From assembly GCA_028714735.1 (NCBI GenBank), contig JAQTLU010000022.1, positions 1 through 41,375 of the forward strand: a DNA stretch of 41,375 nucleotides, given 5' to 3'. The DNA is from Gallionellaceae bacterium (GTDB lineage: Bacteria > Pseudomonadota > Gammaproteobacteria > Burkholderiales > Thiobacillaceae). The notes beneath the pieces were generated by a model, which ran no database searches, was not told where the DNA came from, and was given only the letters and a program-made list of their open reading frames with translations. Both the position numbers and the translations under genes were made by a program. Numbering within the stretch: the first letter of the stretch is position 1; each line of letters begins with the position of its first letter. This document shows positions 7,417 to 14,667 of this stretch, in pieces.

Positions 7417-7599
7417 ATGGCTCCACAGATTGTGGTCAAGTTCCACGCACGGCACGGCGTCTATTGTCCCAACGAGAAAGCGCATTTCCCGAAGATTGTC
7501 GCGGATCAGTTGATCAAGGCCGGCGTGGCGTCCTACGTGGGCGAGGCCGGGCTGCGCAAGTCCGATCCGGCCTACGAGCCCGTCCGGGCCAAGAAGTAG
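7417..7599 (+). CDS. Small conserved-type phage protein (60 aa)
   Basis: A 60-residue basic protein beginning MAPQIVVKFHARHGVYCPNE. The pattern (a short beta opening, a Tyr-rich turn, then a helix KIVADQLIKAGVASYV) is that of small proteins often found between capsid and head-tail connector genes, whose function is unknown. The start at 7417 is favoured by GGAGGAGAG 11 bases upstream; a TTG at 7396 in frame would place the ribosome-binding site inside the gene. Confidence 0.65.
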   Translation: MAPQIVVKFHARHGVYCPNEKAHFPKIVADQLIKAGVASYVGEAGLRKSDPAYEPVRAKK

Positions 7600-7607
7600 C
7601 GACGCGC

Positions 7608-7694
7608 ATGACGCGCGCCGCCCCGGCGCACACGGCAATCTTCACTGCTGCGACCAAGACGACACGGCGTAAGCCTCGGAGGCGGCCCCGATGA
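7608..7694 (+). CDS. Possible 28-aa basic peptide
   Basis: A short frame from an ATG at 7608 to a TGA overlapping the next start (ATGA). The product ends in a strongly basic stretch (RRKPRRRPR). It fills the only gap between two neck-region genes and is coupled to the connector gene, which is the main reason to list it. No ribosome-binding site and no family; it may be only a translational coupler. Confidence 0.25.
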   Translation: MTRAAPAHTAIFTAATKTTRRKPRRRPR

Positions 7695-8569
7695 GTGTCA
7701 CCTACGTCACGCATCCGAGCCAGACCGCGCTGACGACGCTCCGGCGCGTCAAGGTGGAACTGGGCCTGGACCTCTCCACCAACAGTCACGATGAGCTGTT
7801 GACCGCGCTCGTGGCGGACGCCTCCGACGCGATCGGCTCGTACTGCGGCCGGGCCTTCCCGCGAGCAGAGCTGACCGAGACGCTGCCCGGCACCGGCCGG
7901 CTGCGCCTGATACTGCCGCGCACGCCGCTGAAGGCCATCACCTCGATTGTCTACGCCGACTCGACGCTGGGCTCGACGAGCTACAGCATCGAGGACGAGG
8001 ACGCGGGCTTCGTCTACCGCGAGGACGGGTTTTACTGGACGCCGCTAGAGGACGCCAGCCAGCTGGTCCCGCACTATACGCCCTCGCTGGAGACGCAGGA
8101 ATATGCTGTGACCTACGTGGGCGGCTACCTGCTGCCCGAGGATACCGTCACGGCCGCGACGCTGTCGATCCTGACCTCAACGGAATCGATCAACGACAGC
8201 GCCAGCGGGTTCCCCTTGCTCGTGCCGGGCGACCGCATCACGACAGCGGGCTGGACGAACGCGGCCAACAACGGGACACACACCGTCGTGAGCCGCACGG
8301 CCGCGAAGATTGTGGTCAGCACCACGTCGCTCGTGGCCGAAGCCTCCACGGACCAGCCGCGCACCGTGGTGTGTCGGGATCTCCCGCGCGACCTGGAGCG
8401 GGCCTGCGTCGAAACGGTCAAGGCGTGGTATCTCGGCGCGCAGCACGATCCCACCGTGTCTAGTAAGCGCGTGGGCGATTTGGAGCTGTCCTATTCCGTG
8501 ACCGCCCTGGGGCGGGATTTGCCCGCGAACGTGATGAAGCTATTGTCCGCCTACCGGCGGCATCGGTGA
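7691..8569 (+). CDS. Head-tail connector (gp6/adaptor type) with inserted domain
   Basis: The first 150 residues and last 70 match the HK97 gp6-like connector that docks beneath the portal: helical N-terminus with HDELLTALVADASDAIGSYC, the loop strand LPRTPLKAITSIVYAD, EYAVTYVGGYLLPEDT, and the closing LPRDLERACVETVKAWYLG helix. Between them, residues about 155-230 form an extra beta-type domain (FPLLVPGDRITTAGWTNAAN then GTHTV). This follows a small-domain pattern I have seen in other phage virion proteins. At 292 residues it is longer than the roughly 100-200 usual for the family. First gene of the neck module. Confidence 0.8.
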   Translation: MSVTYVTHPSQTALTTLRRVKVELGLDLSTNSHDELLTALVADASDAIGSYCGRAFPRAELTETLPGTGRLRLILPRTPLKAITSIVYADSTLGSTSYSIEDEDAGFVYREDGFYWTPLEDASQLVPHYTPSLETQEYAVTYVGGYLLPEDTVTAATLSILTSTESINDSASGFPLLVPGDRITTAGWTNAANNGTHTVVSRTAAKIVVSTTSLVAEASTDQPRTVVCRDLPRDLERACVETVKAWYLGAQHDPTVSSKRVGDLELSYSVTALGRDLPANVMKLLSAYRRHR

Positions 8570-8573
8570 GCAC

Positions 8574-8879
8574 ATGCCTCAAGCCTTCTTTGAAGTCTCA
8601 GCCGGCACCACAGCCCGCCTGATCTGGGCGAACACTAACGGGTTTCCGTGGGTCCACGTCAAGAACATTGGCACGACGGGGTCGTACCTGAAGGGCTCCA
8701 CGCTCTCCAGCGGATCGTCCGAGTCCACCGGGTTCTACCTATCTTCAGGGCTCGACACGCACCTGTGCCAGCTCTATCCGGGCGACAAGCTGTACATCTA
8801 CACCAGCGGCGCGACCAACCTGGCCGAAGTGCATGTGTGGGGCGACCTGACCGACACGCAGCCCACGGCCACCTCGTAA
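8574..8879 (+). CDS. Hypothetical small virion protein (101 aa)
   Basis: A 101-residue protein, Ser/Thr/Gly-rich with few charges, beta-type pattern (FFEVSAGTTARLIWAN; HVKNIGTTGSYLKGST; YPGDKLYIYTSGATNLAEVH). The motif of a small beta-sandwich that presents Gly/Ser loops suggests a virion accessory protein. It sits 4 bases after the connector and 10 before the head-closure gene. No family recognised. Confidence 0.65.
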   Translation: MPQAFFEVSAGTTARLIWANTNGFPWVHVKNIGTTGSYLKGSTLSSGSSESTGFYLSSGLDTHLCQLYPGDKLYIYTSGATNLAEVHVWGDLTDTQPTATS

Positions 8880-8889
8880 CGGGGGAGAC

Positions 8890-9210
8890 ATGGACGCGGC
8901 ACTCCTGTCCCTGATGGCCGACACGGTGACGTGGGAAGCCTACGCCTCGCAGAACAGCTATGGCGAGGTGGCGTATGCGGCTGCGTCCACGATTCAGTGT
9001 CGCTGTTCGGGCAAGATCCAGATGGTCACAACCGCCCAGGGCGAGGAAAAGGTCAGCAACGTCACCGTGTGGCTGGCCACCTGTCCGGGCGTGACCCCGC
9101 GCGATCGGCTGACGCTGCCGGCGCGCTTTGTGCCGACGCAGCCAGAGATCCTCGCCGTGGCCAAGCTGTCGGATGAGTCCGGCGCGTATGCCGAAGTGGT
9201 GTATTGCTGA
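8890..9210 (+). CDS. Head-closure / head-tail joining protein
   Basis: A 106-residue protein with the length and outline of phage head-tail joining (head-closure, SPP1 gp16-like) proteins: short helical start, then a beta-barrel with TVTWEAYASQNSYGEVAY, VTVWLATCPGVTPRDRLTLP and EILAVAKLSDESGAYAEVVY. Such proteins close the portal channel after packaging. The TGA stop overlaps the next ATG. The order connector, closure, gp10-like, tail-completion supports the call. Confidence 0.75.
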   Translation: MDAALLSLMADTVTWEAYASQNSYGEVAYAAASTIQCRCSGKIQMVTTAQGEEKVSNVTVWLATCPGVTPRDRLTLPARFVPTQPEILAVAKLSDESGAYAEVVYC

Positions 9211-9668
9211 TGGCGGCGTTTGAGATCACGTTCAGCGGGTACGACGAGCTCACGGCGAACCTGAAAGCGATTGCGGCGGGCGTGGAAGAGACGGCGCTGC
9301 AAGCCGTCCGCGAGCAGGCCGAGGGGATTCTGCTGGAGGCGGTGAAGCTCGTGCCCGAAGATACGGGCACCCTGATGCACTCGGGCATCGTCGAGAAGAT
9401 CACCGACGCGGGCCACAACGTGCTCGGCTTCCGCATTAGCTTTGGCGGGGCGGCCTCGGCCTATGCGCTCGCTGTGCATGAGCACCTGTCGAAATACTCC
9501 CCCGCCTCGTGGGTGACGCATAGCTTGCTCGGGAAGCGCATCCACTGGACGCGCCCCGGCAGTGGCCCGAAGTATCTAGAGCGGCCGTTTCTCGCGGCGG
9601 CGCCCAGCCTGCCAGAGAAAGTCGCGGCGCGGATTCGAGACCTGTTGATGCGGCAGCGAGGGCGCTAA
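9210..9668 (+). CDS. HK97 gp10-like neck protein
   Basis: A 152-residue protein matching the HK97 gp10 family by its helix (NLKAIAAGVEETALQAVREQ), the block LVPEDTGTLMHSGIVEKI, and the AYALAVHEHLSKYSP...RPFLAAA pattern containing the conserved Tyr-Ala-x-x-x-His-Glu. These proteins occupy the head-tail interface. The ATG at 9210 overlaps the previous stop; an in-frame TTG at 9204 is less likely. Confidence 0.85.
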   Translation: MAAFEITFSGYDELTANLKAIAAGVEETALQAVREQAEGILLEAVKLVPEDTGTLMHSGIVEKITDAGHNVLGFRISFGGAASAYALAVHEHLSKYSPASWVTHSLLGKRIHWTRPGSGPKYLERPFLAAAPSLPEKVAARIRDLLMRQRGR

Positions 9669-10066
9669 TGCTCCTGCCCGAACTCGGCACTTACCTGCAA
9701 ACCGCTGGGATTGGCACCTTGGGCACCGACCTGTTCCTCGGGGAGTTGCCCGCCAACCCCGACAACTGCATTGCCGTGCTCGAATACGGCGGCATGGCCC
9801 CGGAGCATGACCTGGGGACCACGGCGCTGCGGTACGAGTTCCCGCGTGTGCAGATATTGGTGAGGAATAAGAGCTATGCCACGGGGCGGCTGAAGGCGCA
9901 AGACATCCTGGGGGACATGGCGGCCATCGCTAACACGACGCTGACCGCAGTCTACTACCTGGAGGCGGCGCCGTTGCAGAGTCCGTTTCTGCTCGAACGC
10001 GACGACAACGACCGCTGGGTGTTTGCCTGCAACTACCAGATCACCAAGGCGAGCACCAGCGTATGA
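9668..10066 (+). CDS. Tail completion / minor capsid protein
   Basis: A 132-residue protein following the gp10-like gene with a one-base overlap. LLPELGTYLQTAGIGTLGTD at the start, then PNPDNC-like IAVLEYGGM and PRVQILVRNKSYATGRLKAQ, match small tail-completion (tail terminator) or Minor_capsid-type proteins that cap the tail tube. Its stop overlaps the next ATG (ATGA). Assignment rests on pattern and order. Confidence 0.7.
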   Translation: MLLPELGTYLQTAGIGTLGTDLFLGELPANPDNCIAVLEYGGMAPEHDLGTTALRYEFPRVQILVRNKSYATGRLKAQDILGDMAAIANTTLTAVYYLEAAPLQSPFLLERDDNDRWVFACNYQITKASTSV

Positions 10067-10626
10067 CGCCAACCCTCTCCGTGATTGTGCCGACCTGTGG
10101 GCGGGAGAGTTTGTCGCGGCTGCTGGCCGATCTGATCCCGGATCTGGGTGAGCACGACGAGGTGATCGTGGTCGGGGACGGGCTGCAAGTCCCCGCCAAG
10201 CGGATCGTGGTTGATCGGGCTGACCCGCACGTGAGGTATGCCGAGACGCCGCCGACCTACTGTTTCGGCAACGCGCAGCGCCAGTATGGGATGACCCTGG
10301 CACGGAGCTCGCACCTGTGCTTCGTGGATGATGACGACCACGTGTTGATCGGCGGGCTGCGGATTCTGCGCCGACTCGCGGCGCGGCACCCGCTGACCGT
10401 GATCCTGAGCCGCATGATTGACAAGCGCGGGCTGCTGTTGTGGATGCATGAAGAGGTGAAGCAGGGCAACGTGAGCAGCCAGATGATTCTCGTGCCGAAC
10501 GTGCCGGCGGCCTTAGGGGTGTGGGGCGCCCGGTATGAGGGCGATTACGACTTCCTCGCCTCCACCGTCGCCTACGGCTGGCCGGTCCACTGGTCCCCCA
10601 CCATCATCACGGATTGCCGGCCATGA
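10063..10626 (+). CDS. GT-A type glycosyltransferase (family 2-like)
   Basis: A 187-residue protein opening with the family-2 glycosyltransferase strand LSVIVPTCGRESLSRLLADL, then EVIVVGDGLQ, and an acidic metal site in HLCFVDDDDHV. The length is just that of the catalytic core, with no membrane anchor. It should transfer a sugar from a nucleotide donor to a protein or glycan in the cytoplasm; donor and acceptor are unknown. It interrupts the neck and tail module and is coupled (ATGA) on both sides, so it is expressed with virion genes. Confidence 0.8.
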   Translation: MTPTLSVIVPTCGRESLSRLLADLIPDLGEHDEVIVVGDGLQVPAKRIVVDRADPHVRYAETPPTYCFGNAQRQYGMTLARSSHLCFVDDDDHVLIGGLRILRRLAARHPLTVILSRMIDKRGLLLWMHEEVKQGNVSSQMILVPNVPAALGVWGARYEGDYDFLASTVAYGWPVHWSPTIITDCRP

Positions 10627-11378
10627 CCGCTCCTTCGACCACCACCTGTGTGATTTGCCAGCGCGCGGTCTATGCGGCGCACGTGGATGCGGACGGCCGG
10701 TGTGTCTACTGCCATCGCCAGCCCGCGCCGGCTGGGCCTGCGCCGCCTCTAGAGATTCGCTGGAAGGAGTTTGCGACCCCACTGGCCCCAGATGTGAAGG
10801 GCTGGTTCCACCACGCGGACAGTGTGCTGGCGCTGCTTGAAGCCGAGCGACCGCTGACGTGTGTCGAAATTGGCAGCTACCGGGGCGCGTCGGCCATCCC
10901 CCAGGCCATCACCATGGCCACGTGGGGCGGGGAGATGACCTGTATTGACCCGTGGGAGGCGCTGGCCGGCAGTTACGAAGCCATCCAAGCCAACATCGCC
11001 CGCTACGGCTGCCGCAATATCGAGTTGTGGCGGCTGCCGAGTGTCGAGGGGGCGGCCCGGTGGGTGGCTGAGGGCCGGGAGGCGCCCGACTGGGTGTATG
11101 TGGACGGCGACCACACCGACGAGGCGGTGACCGCCGACCTGACCGCCTGGTGGCCCTTGCTGGCCGACGGCGGGCTAATCCTGGGGGACGACTACGGCAA
11201 CCCGGATTACCCTGGCGTCGCGCGGGCCTGGAACCGCTTTGGCGCCGACAAGCGCCTCACCACGGAGCGCGGCCTGAATACCTGGGGTTTGGTCTGGATA
11301 CGGAAGGAACCGGCTCAGAAAGCCGCACGTGCGCCCCAGGGGGCCATTGTGGGCGCGGGTGTCGAGGTGGCCGCGTGA
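10623..11378 (+). CDS. Zinc-ribbon class I SAM methyltransferase
   Basis: The 251-residue product has an N-terminal zinc ribbon (CVICQ...CVYCH, residues about 8-32) followed by a class I methyltransferase: motif I CVEIGSYRGASAIP, the acidic strand end TCIDPWEALAGSY, WVYVDGDHTDEAVTADLTAW and LILGDDYGNPDYPGV. This resembles Methyltransf_24-type enzymes, several of which act on sugars or glycan precursors. The ATG at 10623 overlaps the previous stop. Lying between two glycosyltransferases, it most likely methylates a glycan; substrate not known. Confidence 0.75.
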   Translation: MTAPSTTTCVICQRAVYAAHVDADGRCVYCHRQPAPAGPAPPLEIRWKEFATPLAPDVKGWFHHADSVLALLEAERPLTCVEIGSYRGASAIPQAITMATWGGEMTCIDPWEALAGSYEAIQANIARYGCRNIELWRLPSVEGAARWVAEGREAPDWVYVDGDHTDEAVTADLTAWWPLLADGGLILGDDYGNPDYPGVARAWNRFGADKRLTTERGLNTWGLVWIRKEPAQKAARAPQGAIVGAGVEVAA

Positions 11379-12379
11379 AAGTCCTGTTTGTCTACCCCGT
11401 GGCGATGATGTCCGTGTCGGACGTGGCGGCAGGCTATCACCAAGCCCTGCTCCGCGCCGGCCACGACGTGAAGGTGTACCACCTGGGGAAGCGCTGGGCG
11501 TATCACGATCTGGCCATCAACCCGGACTTGCCCGAACCCGAACGCCTCCGGGCGCTGAGCAAGCAGGCCAGCGAGACGATGGTGATCGAGGCGTGGTATC
11601 ACGACGCCGATCTGGTCCTGATTGTCTCCGGCCTGAGCGTGCATCCACTCGCCTTGCAGTTGCTGCGCAAGGGCGGCATCCCGACCTGCGTCATCCACAC
11701 CGAGTCGCCCTATCAGGATGAGCAACAGGCCGAATGGTCTGCGCATTATCCGGGGATGCTCTGTTGCACCCACGAGCGCACCTCCGCCGAAAAGTACGGC
11801 TGGCTCTACCTCCCGCACGCCTACGATCCGATGATCCACTGGCCGCACCGGCACGAGGACGACGTGGCCAGTGACGTGTTGCTGCTCGGCACCGGCTGGC
11901 CGGAGCGGGTGAAGCTCTTGGAAGCCGTGGACTGGACCGGGATTGATCTCCGCTTGATTGGGTTGTGGCAACTCGATCCCGCGAGTCCCCTGCAACGGGC
12001 CTACCGGCCCGGCATTGTCGCCAACATCGACGCGCCGCGGCTGTACGCGAGCGCCAAGGTCTGTTTGAATCTCCACCGGCACAGCGACGAGGCTGTGTCT
12101 GCGAATCCCCGCGCGTATGAACTGGCCGCCTGCGGCGCGTGCCAGCTCTCCGACGCCCGGGCCGACGTGCGCACGCTGTTTGACGGGAGCGTGCCCACCT
12201 TCACTACGCCAGCAGAATTGTCGGATCGGGTCCGGCAGTTGCTGGCGTCACCCTCCGACCGCCGCACCTGTGCAGCCGAGGCCCGCGCCCGAGTGGACGG
12301 GGAAACCTTCGACGCGCGGCTCGACTCCTTGCTTACCCATTGGCGGGCGGGGTACGGGAACGCTTCCCGTGCCGCATAG
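11375..12379 (+). CDS. CgeB-like glycosyltransferase (GT4-type)
   Basis: A 334-residue protein from a GTG at 11375 overlapping the previous stop. KVLFVYPVAMMSVSDVAAGY begins a Rossmann domain; VIHTESPYQDEQQ and LLLGTGWPERVKLLEAV mark the inter-domain region. NLHRHSDEAVSANPRAYELA then CGACQLSD is the signature of the nucleotide-sugar-binding half of CgeB/DUF3880-type transferases. Probably a cytoplasmic soluble enzyme working on the same glycan as its two coupled neighbours. The last 47 bases overlap the end of the convergent HNH gene. Confidence 0.8.
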   Translation: MKVLFVYPVAMMSVSDVAAGYHQALLRAGHDVKVYHLGKRWAYHDLAINPDLPEPERLRALSKQASETMVIEAWYHDADLVLIVSGLSVHPLALQLLRKGGIPTCVIHTESPYQDEQQAEWSAHYPGMLCCTHERTSAEKYGWLYLPHAYDPMIHWPHRHEDDVASDVLLLGTGWPERVKLLEAVDWTGIDLRLIGLWQLDPASPLQRAYRPGIVANIDAPRLYASAKVCLNLHRHSDEAVSANPRAYELAACGACQLSDARADVRTLFDGSVPTFTTPAELSDRVRQLLASPSDRRTCAAEARARVDGETFDARLDSLLTHWRAGYGNASRAA

Positions 12380-13016
12380 CCTGACGCGCCTTGCCACCTT
12401 TCTTGCCTGCCGCTGACAGCGCCTCGTGTGATTGACGCGGCGGCGCCGGACGTGGGTGCATCTGCATATGCACGCTCTGAGTGGTTCGCACCAAGTTCTC
12501 AAGCCGGTTATCGGTGCGGACGCCATTGATGTGATGAATCACGTCGTGTGGGGTGAGCGTGATGCCGTGGGCTTGTTCGTAGACCAGCCGGTGTTCAAGT
12601 ACGTAACGTCCCTTCCGATGTGGATGGCCCGGCGCATACGCCAACACGTACCCCTCATTATCAAGGTGCCGGTCTCCGCGATAGTTGGGATGGTCCGGGC
12701 CATGACGACGGATTGCGGGCGCATGCCCACGCCGAAAGCGGTACGGGAAGCCCTTGTAGATCCCGCGCTTGGTCAGGGTCCACTTCGCAATCGATGTGGG
12801 CAGACCACAGCCGCACTCACAGAGGCCCGTGGGGGTTGGCCAGTCGGCGGGTGGTTTCACCCGCTGCAAGGCGCGACCCACCCGCGATTGTTCTCGGGTT
12901 TGAGGCAGTCGCAGGAAATGACTCAGGATGTAGCGGGGCGTATATCGCCGATGCGACGGGCGCGGCGGAATCACCTCTCCGCATCCACACTGACAGATGA
13001 GCGGCAAGTTGTTCAT
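12333..13016 (-). CDS. HNH endonuclease (free-standing, homing type)
   Basis: The only clear minus-strand gene. The 227-residue product (ATG at 13014-13016) has two Cys-rich motifs, CQCGCGEVIPP and CECGCGLPTS, and a C-terminal HNH domain: YVLEHRLVYEQAHG then HDVIHHINGVRTDNRLENL. A Lys/Arg-rich tail follows (KKGGKARQAMRHGKRSR). Such genes are usually selfish homing endonucleases. It lies between the glycosylation cassette and the tail-tube genes, transcribed against them, so it is probably inserted. In-frame coding continues to 13079 but would overlap the tail-tube start. No intron-like disruption of a neighbour is seen. Confidence 0.85.
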   Translation of the reverse strand: MNNLPLICQCGCGEVIPPRPSHRRYTPRYILSHFLRLPQTREQSRVGRALQRVKPPADWPTPTGLCECGCGLPTSIAKWTLTKRGIYKGFPYRFRRGHAPAIRRHGPDHPNYRGDRHLDNEGYVLAYAPGHPHRKGRYVLEHRLVYEQAHGITLTPHDVIHHINGVRTDNRLENLVRTTQSVHMQMHPRPAPPRQSHEALSAAGKKGGKARQAMRHGKRSRTPPANG

Positions 13017-13068
13017 CTGCAAAGCATAGCAAGCGGCCTGGCCCCGTGTCAAGCCGAAGGAGTATAAC

Positions 13069-13473
13069 GTGTCGGCCATTTGCGGAAAAAGGGCTGTACT
13101 TTATCTTGCCGCAGCCACGTCTGAGGCTGCGATCAACATAGGGGAGCAGACCGAGTACTCGATCGAATTAGAACAAGGACTTGAAGAAGTCTCAGCCCTT
13201 GGTTCCACCTGGGGTGTCCACGTTGTCAGTGGCGCCCGGAAGTGGACCGCGGGATTCCGGGGCAACTTCGATACCGCCTCCAACCAACTGTGGAACGCGG
13301 CGATCTGCGATCAGCCGCTGCGGTTCTATCTCTATCCGTCCAGCCTGAGCGTGACGCTGTATTACTACGGCACGGGCTGGGTCAAACTCGGCACGGTCAT
13401 CGCGGGTGGCATGACCTCCGCGCCCAAGAACGCCGTCACCATCACGGGTGAGGGCGAACTGGCGAAGAACTAG
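13069..13473 (+). CDS. Tail tube protein, paralogue A
   Basis: A 134-residue protein from a GTG with AAGGAG 8 bases upstream. The pattern SALGSTWGVHVVSGARKWTA, GFRGNFDTASNQLW, LRFYLYPSSLSVTLYYYGTG and WVKLGTVIAGG is that of compact siphophage tail-tube proteins. A near-copy follows 11 bases later. Position just before the tail chaperone genes is where a major tail protein belongs. Which of the two copies builds the bulk of the tube is not clear. Confidence 0.75.
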   Translation: MSAICGKRAVLYLAAATSEAAINIGEQTEYSIELEQGLEEVSALGSTWGVHVVSGARKWTAGFRGNFDTASNQLWNAAICDQPLRFYLYPSSLSVTLYYYGTGWVKLGTVIAGGMTSAPKNAVTITGEGELAKN

Positions 13474-13484
13474 GAGGCCATGAC

Positions 13485-13895
13485 ATGAGTGCGATTACCG
13501 GACGACGGGCGCAACTGCGACTCGCGGCCACGACCGGATCAAGTGTGGCGGTGGCTGTCGCGGAATCGGTCGAGTACTCGTTGGAACTCGATTCCGCACT
13601 TGAGGAAGTCTCCGCCCTCGGGTCCACCTGGGCGGTGCATGTGTGCAGCGGGGCGCGGAAGTGGAGCGGCTCGCTGCGCGGCAACTTCAACACGGCGAGC
13701 GCGGCCTTGTGGGACAGCGCGGTCCTCGACAAGGTCTGTCGCTTGTATCTCTACCCGCACACCGACGCCACCTCGGAGTATTTCGAGGGCACGGCGTGGG
13801 TGAAGCTGGGCACCATCATCGCGGGCGGCATGACGGCGGCCCCGAAGACGGCGGTCCAGTTCACGGGCGACGGCGACCTCACCTACAACAACTAG
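13485..13895 (+). CDS. Tail tube protein, paralogue B
   Basis: A 136-residue tandem paralogue of the previous gene. Roughly half the residues are identical by eye, concentrated in EEVSALGSTWAVHVCSGARK, RGNFNTAS and WVKLGTIIAGGMTAAPKTAV. AGGAGG lies upstream. The divergent N-terminal loop (TTGSSVAVAVAES) and C-terminus could face the tube exterior. Two tube subunits may alternate or one may cap the tube. No C-terminal Ig-like extension is present in either. Confidence 0.75.
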   Translation: MSAITGRRAQLRLAATTGSSVAVAVAESVEYSLELDSALEEVSALGSTWAVHVCSGARKWSGSLRGNFNTASAALWDSAVLDKVCRLYLYPHTDATSEYFEGTAWVKLGTIIAGGMTAAPKTAVQFTGDGDLTYNN

Positions 13896-13898
13896 GCG

Positions 13899-14168
13899 AT
13901 GACCATTACCGGGGTGGGCGGCGACGTGTGCGTCGGCTATCAAGTCGCCGCCCGTCTCGGCGCGTGGACGATTGAGATTGTGAAGAAGCAGGTCGGCACG
14001 CTCACGGCGGAGGTGCTGACGTATGACGAGTTCTGGGCCACCCAGCCGGGCCTTGTGGTGCGGCTGGTGACCAGGGACGCGGATTGGATCTGGCGCACAG
14101 CTTCGCAAGTGGAGCGAGGCGTGTGGCGGCTGCAGGGGCAGCCTCAGATAGAAACGGCGGGCAGATGA
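13899..14168 (+). CDS. Hypothetical tail-region protein (89 aa)
   Basis: Not recognised. Short beta and helix pattern with many Trp residues (GAWTIEIVKKQ, YDEFWATQ, DADWIWRTASQ). It lies 3 bases after the tail tube and its stop overlaps the next ATG (ATGA). A small tail-assembly or tube-associated role is suggested by place only. Confidence 0.6.
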   Translation: MTITGVGGDVCVGYQVAARLGAWTIEIVKKQVGTLTAEVLTYDEFWATQPGLVVRLVTRDADWIWRTASQVERGVWRLQGQPQIETAGR

Positions 14169-14551
14169 GTCGGTATCGGTTTGTTGACCCGGATGTTGTG
14201 CGGTTGGACTTGTCAGATGGCGACTGGATCGAGGTCAAGCGGGAGCTGAACGTCGGAGAGGCGCGACGCATTGCCGAGCGATCCTCGCGGGCCGTGACCG
14301 ACCCGGAGACGGGCAAGTCAATTGTCGAGGCTGATCTGAATCAGTTGGCGGTGTTGGAAACCTACATCACCAACTGGAGCTTTGTAGACAAGCGCGGCGT
14401 GCAGACCAAGCCGAGCGCGGCGTCAATTAAGGCGATCGATCAGAACACGTTTCTAGAGATCGTGCTGGCGCTGAGCAAGCACGTTGCGACCGTCCGCGAG
14501 GCCCAAGAGTCGGACCCTACCGAGGCCGCGCCAAATCCGATCTCTGCTTGA
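14165..14551 (+). CDS. Tail assembly chaperone (gpG-like)
   Basis: A 128-residue mostly helical protein beginning MSRYRFVDPDVVRLDLSDGD. It lies between tail tube and tape measure, where all siphophages carry their tail assembly chaperone. RELNVGEARRIAERSSRAV, then VLETYITNWSFVDKRG and FLEIVLALSKHVATVREAQE, is the usual outline. It holds the tape measure in solution and recruits tube subunits. Many phages make a longer form by frameshift; here the next frame begins on an ATG overlapping this stop (TGATG). Confidence 0.75.
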   Translation: MSRYRFVDPDVVRLDLSDGDWIEVKRELNVGEARRIAERSSRAVTDPETGKSIVEADLNQLAVLETYITNWSFVDKRGVQTKPSAASIKAIDQNTFLEIVLALSKHVATVREAQESDPTEAAPNPISA

Positions 14552-14664
14552 TGCGCTGGTTGCGCGCGGCCAACCTAGACACCTTGATGAGCTTGCCGGA
14601 AGGATATTGGCCTGTGTTGGCCGAATTGGTAAAGGAAAACGCCCAGCGCGTAGACCTGGACTAA
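14551..14664 (+). CDS. Second tail chaperone component (37 aa, gpT-like)
   Basis: A 37-residue frame starts on the ATG sharing a base with the chaperone stop and ends 3 bases before the tape measure. MRWLRAANLDTLMSLPEGYW then PVLAELVKENAQRVDLD has the Leu-Pro turn and helix that characterise the T extension of gpG-T proteins. The position is right for it. It is in the -1 frame relative to the first gene, but I see no convincing slippery heptamer before the stop, so translational coupling is more likely than frameshifting. Confidence 0.55.
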   Translation: MRWLRAANLDTLMSLPEGYWPVLAELVKENAQRVDLD

Positions 14665-14667
14665 AAC

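Noticed and set aside
12432-13067. Plus-strand frame of 211 codons opposite the HNH gene
   Set aside because: The minus-strand frame carries clear HNH and Cys motifs; this one shows none and no ribosome-binding site.
14500-14560. Programmed -1 frameshift in the tail chaperone
   Set aside because: No convincing XXXYYYZ heptamer before the stop at 14549-14551. The TGATG overlap explains translation of the second frame more simply.
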